Assembly (NCBI GenBank): GCA_052435735.1 | Contig: JBQVNB010000005.1 | Coordinates: 124,001-188,000 of the forward strand | Source: Aliihoeflea sp052435735 | GTDB lineage: Bacteria > Pseudomonadota > Alphaproteobacteria > Rhizobiales > Rhizobiaceae | Reading direction: 5' to 3' | DNA length: 64,000 nucleotides | In this document: positions 8,616-16,943 of the stretch, piece by piece | Numbering within the stretch: position 1 is the stretch's first letter | Layout: each line of letters begins with the position of its first letter | Program-made: the position numbers and the translations under genes | Notes under the pieces: generated by a model | Seen by the model: only the letters and a program-made list of their open reading frames with translations | The model's database searches: none | What the model was told of the DNA's origin: nothing

Positions 8616-9428
8616 TCACAACAGCCGGTGGCCGCGCCTGCGCAGCGCGCGGACATCGGCATGAGCGGGGAAGGTGAAGTAGGAGGCCTGCCGCATGTCC
8701 AGCGGCGTGGCGCGACTGCGACCTTCGCGCAATTCGGTCAGCACCTCGATCAGGAGCCGCGCTCCTTCGCGCTTGGTCCCGCGGATGACGCGATCCAGCG
8801 TGTCGCGCTCTCGGAGCGGAAAGGACCGCGTTCCCAGGACGTCTCCGGCGTCGAGCTTTTCGACCATCCGGTGAACGGTGATGGTGACCTCCGGTTCGCC
8901 CTGCTGCATCTGCCAGAAGGTTGGCATCATGCCGCGATAGCGCGGCAGGCGACCCGAATGGATGTTGATGCAGCCCATCGGCGGCACGCCCAGAAGTTCG
9001 GGGCCGAAAACCTCTGGCGCCGCGACGGATGCGATCACGTCCACATCCATCCGCCGGACATGCGCGATGAAAGCCGGGTCGTTGACCGAAGAAACCGCGA
9101 ACACCTCGATGCCCTGCGCCGCAGCCAGTTCGGAGATCGTCTCGCGGCGCAGCCGGGCGCGCGCATAGCGAAGCACCTGGCGGGCGGCACCGGCCAGCCC
9201 GTACATTCCCGCGATCCTGCGGAAGGAGGCGATCTTCGATTCCCGAAACGGATGATCGATCGCTATCGACTTCAGGTCGAATGCCCGTTCCGGCAATTCG
9301 GCAAAGAACACACGGAAGAATTCGATAACGTAGATCGGGTCGTCCGAGGTCACCAGAAGCAATCTGGTCCGCCGTGCCGGTGCACCCGTTCGCAATATTC
9401 GAACATTGTCATCGGCAGGATAATCCAT
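8616..9428 (-). CDS. Formyltransferase (N10-formyl-THF-dependent type)
   Basis: A 270-residue protein with the catalytic triad of the Fmt/GART-like formyltransferase fold: N155 and H157 in NIHSGRLPRYRG and D196 in LDAGDVL. It lacks the C-terminal OB domain of Met-tRNA formyltransferase, so a small-molecule acceptor is likely. In surface-polysaccharide loci such enzymes N-formylate an amino sugar nucleotide. The aminotransferase and LegB-like dehydratase genes at 13.9-16.9 kb could supply a 4-amino substrate. The first 20 residues are probably a disordered tail. It leads into the VanZ-like gene and is 123 bases downstream of the kinase gene. Confidence 0.85.
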   Translation of the reverse strand: MDYPADDNVRILRTGAPARRTRLLLVTSDDPIYVIEFFRVFFAELPERAFDLKSIAIDHPFRESKIASFRRIAGMYGLAGAARQVLRYARARLRRETISELAAAQGIEVFAVSSVNDPAFIAHVRRMDVDVIASVAAPEVFGPELLGVPPMGCINIHSGRLPRYRGMMPTFWQMQQGEPEVTITVHRMVEKLDAGDVLGTRSFPLRERDTLDRVIRGTKREGARLLIEVLTELREGRSRATPLDMRQASYFTFPAHADVRALRRRGHRLL

Positions 9429-9551
9429 CTGCGCCCCCGCTTGATTTGCGAATATTTTGCCGCCGAAATATAGATCGATTATGTCCCGACTTTTCCAAAT
9501 CTGGGTATGCTCTATTCCGGGGTACTTATTGTTGGTTACCCGGGAGGCACT

Positions 9552-11651
9552 TCAGTTGATCTCGCGATAATGGTGACGCTCGTACCGGCGCAGAGGAACC
9601 ATGGTCATGACCAGTTCCGTGCGCTCGGCCATCTGGAGGTCGTGCAGGCGCGCAAGTGCGGTGCGCGTATCCTCGATCAGGGTGCGGCCCCAGCGCGAGG
9701 CGAGAACGACGCGGTCGACCAGCGGCAGGATGAGCCGGGCGTCGGCCGTCCCCGCCATTGGCGAGCCGTCGATGACAACGACGTCGTACTGGCCGCGCAG
9801 GTCCCGCATGACCCTGTCGAGTTCGCGATCCGCCAGAACGAGCATGGGGTCGATCCGGTCGACCGGCAGCGGCAGATAGTCGATGCCGAAGCCTTCGTGG
9901 CGCGCGATGACGTCGCCTGGCGGCGCGCCGCGCAGAAGGTCGAGAATGCCGTTCCCGCGCGCCGCATCGAAGCCGGGCGCCAGCCCCGGACGGCGGAAAT
10001 CCAGGTCGACGAGGAGCACCTTGCGGTCGATCGTGCGCAGATAGGCGGCGAGCGAAATTGCAAGCGTAGTCTTGCCTTCCCCGGGCCCGCTCGACGTGAC
10101 GAGGCAGATGCAGGATTCCTTGCCGTCCGGACCCGTTTCGATCGTCATCTGCGCGGATAAGAGGCGTACCGCACCTGTATATGCCGAGAAGGGCTGGGCG
10201 AGACGCGCCAAAGCTCCCCGCTGACCCGACAGCCGGCCGACATGGGGCAGCAGCACGGTTTCGGGCGATCGGCCATCCGCACCGACGAGGCTTGGGCTCC
10301 GCAGCGTATGGTTCCCGCGTTCGAGTATGAGTGCGACGAGCCCGCCGCTCAGGCAGGCGAAGAGCGTTGCAGGAAGAATGAAGAGCAGCGTGTCGGGCGA
10401 ACTGGGTTTTTCAGGCGGCGCCGCCAGCGAGAGGACGCGTGCCTCGGGCGGCCGGGATTCCTGGGTCAGCAGGTCAGCCTGACGGCGCAGCAGCGCGTCA
10501 TAGACCTGCAGCGCCGCAGCCGCATTGCGCACGTGGTCGCGATAGGCGAGTTCGGCTTCCAGCGTCTGCGCCCGGACCGACTGCAGCCGCGATTGCCAGC
10601 GCTCCAGATAGCGAACTCGAGCTGCCAGCACGTCGGAGTCGGGTATGTCGGCACCAGCCGCGTCCGTTGCAGTTTCAGGCCGGCCGGCGCTCGCAGCGAA
10701 GGGTGCGGCCATACCGGCCAGGGTTCCGGGATGACCGGCGATGCCGAGCGGATAGAGTGGCATCGGACCCGATCGCGCAGTTGTCTGGAACGTGGAGGAG
10801 TTCGCGTTGCCATCCCCTCCCGGACCTTTCGTCGCTTCCGGCCCGTGGCTTCTCTCCGCCAGGTCGAAGCGCGCGATGGCGAGTTGGCGATTGATCTCGG
10901 CTATGCGCAGATCTTCGTCGCCGGCATCCCCGTCTGCCAGAATGCCGTGGGCGGACGCGAAGCGGCGCAGCGTACCTTCGGCCGCCTCCATCGCCACCTT
11001 CGCTTCGGGTATGCGCTCTTCGAGCCGCCGGAGCGAATCGAGGCGCGACTTCGCCCTCTGGCTGCGCAGGTCGTCGACATAGACCTCGACGCCCGTATTC
11101 GCCATCGCTGCCGCAGCGACGGGATCGCGCGAGCGATAGGTCACCGAGATGACCCGCGAGCGACGCTCCCGGTAGACGTTGATGGATTTTTGAAGATCAT
11201 CGAGGCTCAGCGCGGCGAGATCGGTTTCCGGTTTCTCGGGCGGCACGGCCACGCTGCCGGAGGCGCCGGTGAAGGGCGCCAGCCGCGCGATCAGTTTGGT
11301 GCGCAAAAGTTCGATGCGATCGGTCATCGATGGTGCCGGCACCGTGTCGGTCGAGGCGGCGGGGTTCGCGGCGTGATCCAGGCTCTTCAGCATCTGGCGC
11401 AGATGACCATCGGACATCAGCATCTCGACGCGCGTGTCGACCGCCGCGTCGTCGATCACGTTGCCGATCGTGGCGGCCTGGGCATCGATGACGAGCTGTG
11501 CCTTGGCCGTGTAGGTCGGCGGAACGACAGCCGCCACGACGATGCCTGCCGCTGCGCCGAGGGCGCCGGCTCCGAGGACCAGAAGCCAGCGCCGACGCAG
11601 CACGGTAGCGACGAAGCGAAACGGAGGGACGTCCGCGTTGACGGGCCTCAT
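9552..11651 (-). CDS. Wzc-type chain-length determinant / BY-tyrosine kinase
   Basis: A 699-residue polysaccharide co-polymerase. A Wzz domain with an N-terminal membrane helix (WLLVLGAGALGAAAGIVVAA), a long periplasmic coiled coil and a second helix (LLFILPATLFACLSGGLVAL) precede a cytoplasmic BY-kinase domain: Walker A SSGPGEGKTT near 520, A' LLVDLDFRRPG, and Walker B VVVIDGSP. The C-terminal tail holds only a few tyrosines (RRYERHHYREIN), fewer than a typical Wzc cluster. It would control polymer length and export through phosphorylation cycles. The start overlaps the upstream polymerase stop (ATGA) and longer in-frame starts are Arg-rich noise. Confidence 0.93.
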   Translation of the reverse strand: MRPVNADVPPFRFVATVLRRRWLLVLGAGALGAAAGIVVAAVVPPTYTAKAQLVIDAQAATIGNVIDDAAVDTRVEMLMSDGHLRQMLKSLDHAANPAASTDTVPAPSMTDRIELLRTKLIARLAPFTGASGSVAVPPEKPETDLAALSLDDLQKSINVYRERRSRVISVTYRSRDPVAAAAMANTGVEVYVDDLRSQRAKSRLDSLRRLEERIPEAKVAMEAAEGTLRRFASAHGILADGDAGDEDLRIAEINRQLAIARFDLAERSHGPEATKGPGGDGNANSSTFQTTARSGPMPLYPLGIAGHPGTLAGMAAPFAASAGRPETATDAAGADIPDSDVLAARVRYLERWQSRLQSVRAQTLEAELAYRDHVRNAAAALQVYDALLRRQADLLTQESRPPEARVLSLAAPPEKPSSPDTLLFILPATLFACLSGGLVALILERGNHTLRSPSLVGADGRSPETVLLPHVGRLSGQRGALARLAQPFSAYTGAVRLLSAQMTIETGPDGKESCICLVTSSGPGEGKTTLAISLAAYLRTIDRKVLLVDLDFRRPGLAPGFDAARGNGILDLLRGAPPGDVIARHEGFGIDYLPLPVDRIDPMLVLADRELDRVMRDLRGQYDVVVIDGSPMAGTADARLILPLVDRVVLASRWGRTLIEDTRTALARLHDLQMAERTELVMTMVPLRRYERHHYREIN

Positions 11652-12898
11652 GCGCGCGCTCCCACGGGATGCGGCGCATCGCTGCGCGCGGCGACGCCGA
11701 CGCGTGCGGTTTCCAGCAGGCACAGCATGATCCCGAACCAGAAGATCGGATGGCGGATGACGAAATGGAACATCGAGAATGCCGTGAAGCCGACCGCAAG
11801 TGCGGCCAGCGACGGCAATCCGGCGCGCCAGCATCGCGTAAAGGCGGACAGGCAGAGCCAGGCGAACAGAAGCACCGCCACCACGCCGCCCTGGGTGAAG
11901 AGATCCAGCACCGTGTTGTGCGCCTCGAACTTGTCGGGCGGCGGCCGCTTGTAGGACTTGCTGGTTAGATGGGCGCCGGGGCCGAAACCGACGAGATTTG
12001 CCTCAAGTCCCTTTTCGATCGCCTCGGTCCACAGCCCGAGGCGCGTGTCGCCCTGGTTATCGTCCTCGTAGACCGCGGTCGACTGCGTCTGCACATAGAC
12101 CAACATCGTTCGTGCGAACGGGGCCAGCGCAAGCGCCGCCACCGGCAGCGCAAGCACCGCGAAGATCATCAGCGCGTCGCGGAGGCGATGGTTCGCAGAA
12201 GGCCTCGACAGCATGGTCCACGCGCCGGTCGCGATCAGCGCAAGCGCGGCGAGCGATACGCAAACCACGTAGGAATCGCTTTTGGTCAGGAGTCCGACCC
12301 CGAAGACCATGATGCCCGCGCTCGCCGCCAGAAACCGTTCTCCGGCACGATCGCTCTTCTCGACGAGATAGATCGATAGCAGCGTCAACGTCGCGCACAT
12401 CAGGCCGAGCTGGTTCGGATCGAGCGACCAGCCGCGGAAACGATCGAAGAACCAGGGATCTGTTCCGGGCACGACGGATACGCCGAAGCCGTCCGCAAGC
12501 TGCACTGTCAGCACCGCGACGCCGCAGAACACGACCAGCCGCGCGGTGCGCAGCCGGCGGACCGGGTCATCCAGATCGAGCGCCAGAAGCATGCTGATTG
12601 CGATCAGGAGGCTGTAGGCGACGACGTCGTGGGCGATGGAGGGAAGGTCGTGAAAGGGTTCGACCAGGAGGCCGACCACCATTCCCAGCGAGAGCGAAAG
12701 GGCGAAGATGAACCAGAAGGACGCGACCCGGAAGACGACCGGGCCCACGCTGCGCGGCACGAGCAGGCGTTCAAGGCTCGTGAGGCCGATCCAGCCGAAA
12801 AGACACGCCTCGCCGGGGCCGATCGGCAGGCCGCCGATCCTCAACTGCGTGGCCGGGTAAAGCACCAGCCCCAATGCGAACAGACCCTCACGCAACAT
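11648..12898 (-). CDS. O-antigen ligase / Wzy-like polymerase
   Basis: A 416-residue polytopic membrane protein with roughly ten or more hydrophobic segments and the large periplasmic loop expected of the WaaL/Wzy superfamily (between about residues 270 and 340, containing the conserved-type stretch GLEANLVGFGPGAHLTSKSY and AHNTVLDLFTQGG). It probably polymerises repeat units on the periplasmic side. It is the first gene of the minus-strand operon and faces the divergent promoter region. The sequence is too divergent to choose between polymerase and ligase. Confidence 0.85.
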   Translation of the reverse strand: MLREGLFALGLVLYPATQLRIGGLPIGPGEACLFGWIGLTSLERLLVPRSVGPVVFRVASFWFIFALSLSLGMVVGLLVEPFHDLPSIAHDVVAYSLLIAISMLLALDLDDPVRRLRTARLVVFCGVAVLTVQLADGFGVSVVPGTDPWFFDRFRGWSLDPNQLGLMCATLTLLSIYLVEKSDRAGERFLAASAGIMVFGVGLLTKSDSYVVCVSLAALALIATGAWTMLSRPSANHRLRDALMIFAVLALPVAALALAPFARTMLVYVQTQSTAVYEDDNQGDTRLGLWTEAIEKGLEANLVGFGPGAHLTSKSYKRPPPDKFEAHNTVLDLFTQGGVVAVLLFAWLCLSAFTRCWRAGLPSLAALAVGFTAFSMFHFVIRHPIFWFGIMLCLLETARVGVAARSDAPHPVGARA

Positions 12899-13212
12899 GA
12901 TGCGTCCCCGAAGCCCGAAGTCCGCGCGCGGTCGTCAGCATGCAAACGACGCGGCAAAGGTTACATTCCACATGAGAAAGGCGCCAAGACAAATACTATT
13001 TGGAGGTAGCCCCTCCATAAATGTCTTAATACCTTTTAGAATTTCGATTTAATACTAGTCATTATCTGTATTGCCCATTTATTGGCAATTTCTGTACGGT
13101 ATATTTTGAAGTAAAAACATCATCTTCGAATGCCGCTTCAACAAATCAACAACTGCGGCCGAACAATTCCAACGTTCCGCAGAATGGCAATCGAACGGCA
13201 GGGAGGGTGAAC
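12899..13212. promoter_or_regulatory. AT-rich divergent promoter region of the EPS operons
   Basis: A 314-base region without a gene between two divergent polysaccharide operons. Much of it (about 12970-13140) is A+T-rich against the high-GC surroundings. It contains an inverted repeat TTGCC-N8-GGCAA (13071-13088) whose right part reads ATTTATTGGCAA, nearly identical to a motif upstream of the LuxR-type gene. The Shine-Dalgarno GGGAGGG at 13201-13207 belongs to the nucleotidyltransferase gene. No unambiguous -35/-10 boxes were identified. Confidence 0.55.
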
Positions 13213-13950
13213 ATGAAAGTCGTGATTCAATGCGGGGGTATGGGCACGAGACTGCGGCCCTATACGATGGTGCTCCCCAAGCCGCTCATGCCGGTCGGAA
13301 CCAAGCCGGTGCTCGAACTGCTGCTGCGCTGGCTGCGCCGCAACGACATCCAGGACGTCTACATCACCACCGGCTACCTCGCCCATCTGATCCGCAGTTT
13401 CTGCGGCGACGGGCGCCAGTGGGACATGCGGATCAAATATACCGAAGAGCGCGAGCCGCTCGGAACGATCGGGCCGCTCGGCCTCCTGCGCGAAGAACTC
13501 GACGAGACCTTCCTCGTCATCAATGGCGACATCCTGACCGACCTGAGCCTCACGGCCTTCGCCGATTGTCACCGCTCCTTCGGGGGGCTCGTCACCGTCG
13601 CCTCGGCCCGCCGCCATACCAAGATGGAGTTCGGCGTGATCGAGCAGATCGGCGGGCGCATCGTCGGCTTCAAGGAAAAGCCGGTACTGTCCAACCTGAT
13701 GAGCATGGGCATCTACTGCATGGACCCGAAGATCATGAAGCACATCCCGAGCGGAATCCCGTTCGGCTTCGACGATCTCATCTTGTGCATGCTGGGCCGG
13801 GGCCTGCCAATCTTCAGTTTCCCGCATGAGGGGCTTTGGCTCGACATCGGGCGGGTCGAGGATTTCCAGAGCGCCCAACAATTGAGCTGGGACGACCAAT
13901 TGCCGGCGTTCGAGCACGCCATCGCGCCCGAACAGGTGGCGGCGGAGTGA
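13213..13950 (+). CDS. Sugar-1-phosphate nucleotidyltransferase
   Basis: A 245-residue NTP-transferase. The N-terminus carries the GGMGTRLRPYT loop and LPKPLMPVG lysine motif; VINGDIL holds the metal-binding Asp, and FKEKP is the second sugar-phosphate lysine region. It activates a hexose (or GlcNAc)-1-phosphate to an NDP-sugar. The sequence LGLLREELDETFLVINGD and the absence of a C-terminal beta-helix place it with short RmlA/GDP-type transferases, such as those used before LegB-type dehydratases. The ATG at 13213 is chosen over a GTG at 13207 because GGGAGGG lies 6 bases upstream. The next gene starts directly after its stop. Confidence 0.9.
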   Translation: MKVVIQCGGMGTRLRPYTMVLPKPLMPVGTKPVLELLLRWLRRNDIQDVYITTGYLAHLIRSFCGDGRQWDMRIKYTEEREPLGTIGPLGLLREELDETFLVINGDILTDLSLTAFADCHRSFGGLVTVASARRHTKMEFGVIEQIGGRIVGFKEKPVLSNLMSMGIYCMDPKIMKHIPSGIPFGFDDLILCMLGRGLPIFSFPHEGLWLDIGRVEDFQSAQQLSWDDQLPAFEHAIAPEQVAAE

Positions 13951-15189
13951 ATGATGGATACCGAACAGATCATCGAACGTGGCCGGTCGGCCCCCCTTGT
14001 CTCGCCGTCGATCGGCGCGGCTGTCGAGACGGACTCTCCATCTGGTCCCTCCCCTAAGCGGGCGCCGGCGCCGAACCTCCTGGTGGCCGAACCCATTCTC
14101 GGCGACGAGGAGAAGGACGCGGTCCGCGCCGTTCTCGACGGTGGCTGGATCACGATGGGGCAGAAGGTTCGCGCCTTCGAGGAGGCCTTCGCGCACGCGC
14201 ATGACGTCGAGGATGCCGTCGCCGTCAATTCCTGCACGGCCGCGCTTCATCTGATCCTCGATGCGCTCGGCATCGGCCCGGGCGATGAAGTGCTGGTGCC
14301 GTCGCTCACCTTCGTGGCGACGGCGAACGCCGTTCTCTATGTCGGCGCGAAGCCCGTCTTCGTCGACATCGCGGCGCTCGACACTCCGCTGATCTCGATG
14401 AGCGATGCCGATGCCAAGGTCAATTCGCGAACGCGCGCCATCATCCTCATGCACTATGCCGGCTATCTCACCCATGCCGAGGACTGGCGCAACTTCGCCG
14501 ATCTGCACGACCTCGTCATCATCGAGGATGCTGCCCACGCGGTCGGTGCGCGAGGCGTCGGCCATGTCGGCGATGCGACGGCGTTCAGCTTCTATGGCAA
14601 CAAGAACATGACGACCGCCGAAGGCGGCATGGTCACTGCCGCAAATCCTGCCCTCCTCGCCAAGGTCAGGCAGATGCGCGGCCACGGCATGACGCTCGAC
14701 ATGCGCCAGCGGCTGAACGGGCGGACGCCGCACTACGACGTATCCATGCTGGGCTACAACTATCGCATGGACGAGCTGCGCGCCGCGATCGGCCTCGTCC
14801 AGCTCGCGCACCTGCCGGCCTGGAATGCCAGACGCCGTGCACTGACCTCGTCCTATCGGCACGAGCTCGCACGCAATTGCCCCGACATCGGCGTGCCGTT
14901 TTTCGAAAGCGCGATCTCGGCCAATCACATCATGCCGGTGGTGCTGCCCGCCGGAACGGATCGCGATGCCGTGATCGCCCGCCTCGCCGGGGAGGGAATC
15001 CAGACGACCATTCACTATCCCCCCGTCCACACGCTCTCCTACTACGCCAGCAGGTTTCGCGACGTCCGGCTTCCGGTGACGGAGGAATTCGCCGCATGCG
15101 AACTCAGCCTGCCTCTCCATCCGCGCATGCAGGCCACTGACGTCGAGAGGGTCGTCGCCAGCCTTGCAGATGCGCTCAAACATTCATGA
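13951..15189 (+). CDS. DegT/DnrJ/EryC1 PLP-dependent sugar aminotransferase
   Basis: A 412-residue type I aminotransferase of the DegT family. The internal-aldimine Lys lies in FYGNKNMTTAEGGM, and family features LVAEPILGDEEKDAV, VNSCTAALHLIL and IIEDAAHAVG are clear. It transfers an amino group to a 4-keto NDP-sugar. About 40 residues of low-complexity N-terminus precede the core. The neighbouring nucleotidyltransferase and LegB-like dehydratase would provide its substrate. The start is the first of ATGATG immediately after the upstream stop; the ATG at 13954 is equally possible. Confidence 0.92.
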   Translation: MMDTEQIIERGRSAPLVSPSIGAAVETDSPSGPSPKRAPAPNLLVAEPILGDEEKDAVRAVLDGGWITMGQKVRAFEEAFAHAHDVEDAVAVNSCTAALHLILDALGIGPGDEVLVPSLTFVATANAVLYVGAKPVFVDIAALDTPLISMSDADAKVNSRTRAIILMHYAGYLTHAEDWRNFADLHDLVIIEDAAHAVGARGVGHVGDATAFSFYGNKNMTTAEGGMVTAANPALLAKVRQMRGHGMTLDMRQRLNGRTPHYDVSMLGYNYRMDELRAAIGLVQLAHLPAWNARRRALTSSYRHELARNCPDIGVPFFESAISANHIMPVVLPAGTDRDAVIARLAGEGIQTTIHYPPVHTLSYYASRFRDVRLPVTEEFAACELSLPLHPRMQATDVERVVASLADALKHS

Positions 15190-15202
15190 CGGGGGATCGA
15201 TC

Positions 15203-15886
15203 ATGCGTACACACCCATATCTCGACGCCCGATTGCGCCGACTGCTCGATGTCGTGATCGCCGGGGCCGCGCTGGTGGTGTTGGCGCCGCTCTTTCTGGC
15301 CATCGCCGTCGCGATCGTCGCCGAATGCGGTCGGCCGATTTTCTTCAGGCAGGTCCGGCTCGGCGAGGGTGGACGGCATTTCACGATCTACAAGTTCCGC
15401 AAGTTCGCGACACGAGAGACGCGCGCCGGCTTGCCGCTGACCATGCATAACGACGCACGGATGTCGCGCATCGGCAGGCTCCTGGCCGACACCAAGCTCG
15501 ACGAGCTGCCGCAATTCTACAACATCCTGCGCGGCGACATGTCGGTCGTCGGCCCGCGACCCGAAAGCCTCGACTTCGCCGACTGCTTCGATGCGACGAC
15601 CATTTCGATCCTGGAGCATCGTCCGGGCATACTCGGGCCGAGCCAGGTCGCCTTCCGCAACGAAGGCAGCCTCTTCCCCGTCAACGCCGAGCCGACGCGC
15701 TTCTACCGGGAGGTGCTGTTTCCGGCCAAGGCCGGCCTCGACCTGCGTTACTATCGGGACCGCACGCTCTATACCGATTTCAAATGGATCGTCGTCGGCA
15801 TCCTGGCGGTCGTCGGCCTGAATGCCTCGTCCGTCAGGTCGGCGCCGATGCCGGGCATGGCGACGACGGAGGGCGGTCAGCCATGA
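15203..15886 (+). CDS. Small polyprenyl-phosphate sugar phosphotransferase (PglC/ExoY-like)
   Basis: A 227-residue bacterial sugar transferase with a single re-entrant N-terminal membrane helix (LLDVVIAGAALVVLAPLFLA), the catalytic block FTIYKFRKF, DTKLDELPQFYNILRGDMS and VGPRPE. It transfers phospho-sugar from an NDP-sugar to undecaprenyl phosphate and starts the repeat unit. The size matches the minimal monotopic class that includes PglC, which uses a bacillosamine-type donor. GGGGGA precedes the ATG at 15203. It overlaps the dehydratase gene by four bases (ATGA). Confidence 0.9.
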   Translation: MRTHPYLDARLRRLLDVVIAGAALVVLAPLFLAIAVAIVAECGRPIFFRQVRLGEGGRHFTIYKFRKFATRETRAGLPLTMHNDARMSRIGRLLADTKLDELPQFYNILRGDMSVVGPRPESLDFADCFDATTISILEHRPGILGPSQVAFRNEGSLFPVNAEPTRFYREVLFPAKAGLDLRYYRDRTLYTDFKWIVVGILAVVGLNASSVRSAPMPGMATTEGGQP

Positions 15887-16932
15887 ACGTCCACGAACCA
15901 ATCGGCGGTCCCTTCCGTTGCCCCGAGACCTATCGCGGCCTCAAGGTGCTCGTTACCGGAGCCGATGGCTTCATCGGCTCGCATCTGACCGAGCAACTGG
16001 TGCGGCGCGGCGCCAGCGTCACCGCGCTCTGCCTGTACAACTCGTTCGACACGCATGGCTGGATCGACGAGATCGACCCGCGCATCCGCGCCGAGCTCCG
16101 CCTCGTTCGCGGCGACGTGCGCGACGCCACCTTCATGCAGCAGATCGTGTCCGGCATGGCGGTCGTCTTCCATCTGGCGGCGCTCATCGCCATCCCCCAT
16201 TCCTATGTCGCCGCCCAGTCCTACGTGGATACGAACGTGACCGGCACGCTCAACGTCCTCGAGGCCGCGCGACGGTCCGACGTTCTGCGGGTCGTCCACA
16301 CCTCGACGAGCGAGGTCTACGGAACAGCCCTGTTCGAACCGATCTCGGAGCTCCATCCCCTGCAGGGGCAGTCCCCCTACTCGGCGACGAAGATCGCAGC
16401 CGACATGCTTGCCGAGAGCTTCACGCGCTCGCACGACCTGCCGGTCGCGATCCTGCGTCCGTTCAACACGTACGGCCCGCGCCAGAGCGAGCGGGCGGTG
16501 ATTCCGACCGTGATCCGCCAGATCCTCGATCCGGCCGCCGGTCGCATCGGCATCGGCGATCTCAGCCCACGGCGCGATTTCACTTTCGTCGAGGACACGG
16601 CGGCCGCATTCGCCGAGATCGGTCTGTCGAACAGCATCGAATTCGGGCGCCCCTACAATACAGGCAGCGGCAAGGCGATCACGATCGGCGACCTTGTCGA
16701 TCTGATCTGCGAGGTCACCGGATGCCGCAAGACGGTCGAGCGCGACGCGGAGCGGGCCCGCCCGGCCAATTCCGAAGTCCGCGCCCTCGTCGCCGATGCC
16801 GATCGGTTTCATGCCGCGACCGGATGGCGGCCCGCGGTCGACCTGCGGACCGGGCTTGAGCGCACGGCCGAGTGGTGGCGCGAGCGGCTGTCGGTCGGCC
16901 GGGTGCGTCCGCAACTGAGCTTTGCAAGCTGA
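15883..16932 (+). CDS. LegB-like NAD-dependent 4,6-dehydratase / epimerase
   Basis: A 349-residue extended SDR. GADGFIGSHL binds NAD; catalytic Thr/Ser are in HTSTSEVYG and the Tyr-x3-Lys in PYSATKIAAD. Runs such as LALIAIPHSYVAAQSYVDTN and LRPFNTYGPRQSERAVIPT closely recall LegB (NDP-GlcNAc 4,6-dehydratase of the legionaminic acid route), from memory of the family. No LegI/NeuB gene is nearby, so the product is probably a 4-keto-6-deoxy-GlcNAc nucleotide for the DegT enzyme rather than a nonulosonate. Start codon overlaps the preceding gene stop. Confidence 0.88.
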   Translation: MNVHEPIGGPFRCPETYRGLKVLVTGADGFIGSHLTEQLVRRGASVTALCLYNSFDTHGWIDEIDPRIRAELRLVRGDVRDATFMQQIVSGMAVVFHLAALIAIPHSYVAAQSYVDTNVTGTLNVLEAARRSDVLRVVHTSTSEVYGTALFEPISELHPLQGQSPYSATKIAADMLAESFTRSHDLPVAILRPFNTYGPRQSERAVIPTVIRQILDPAAGRIGIGDLSPRRDFTFVEDTAAAFAEIGLSNSIEFGRPYNTGSGKAITIGDLVDLICEVTGCRKTVERDAERARPANSEVRALVADADRFHAATGWRPAVDLRTGLERTAEWWRERLSVGRVRPQLSFAS

Positions 16933-16943
16933 AGGAGGAAGCC

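Noticed and set aside
13138..15183. Long minus-strand open frame across the nucleotidyltransferase and aminotransferase genes
   Set aside because: It is antisense to two clear enzyme genes with strong motifs and ribosome sites; its translation is Asp/Arg/Gly-rich without family features, as expected in high-GC DNA.
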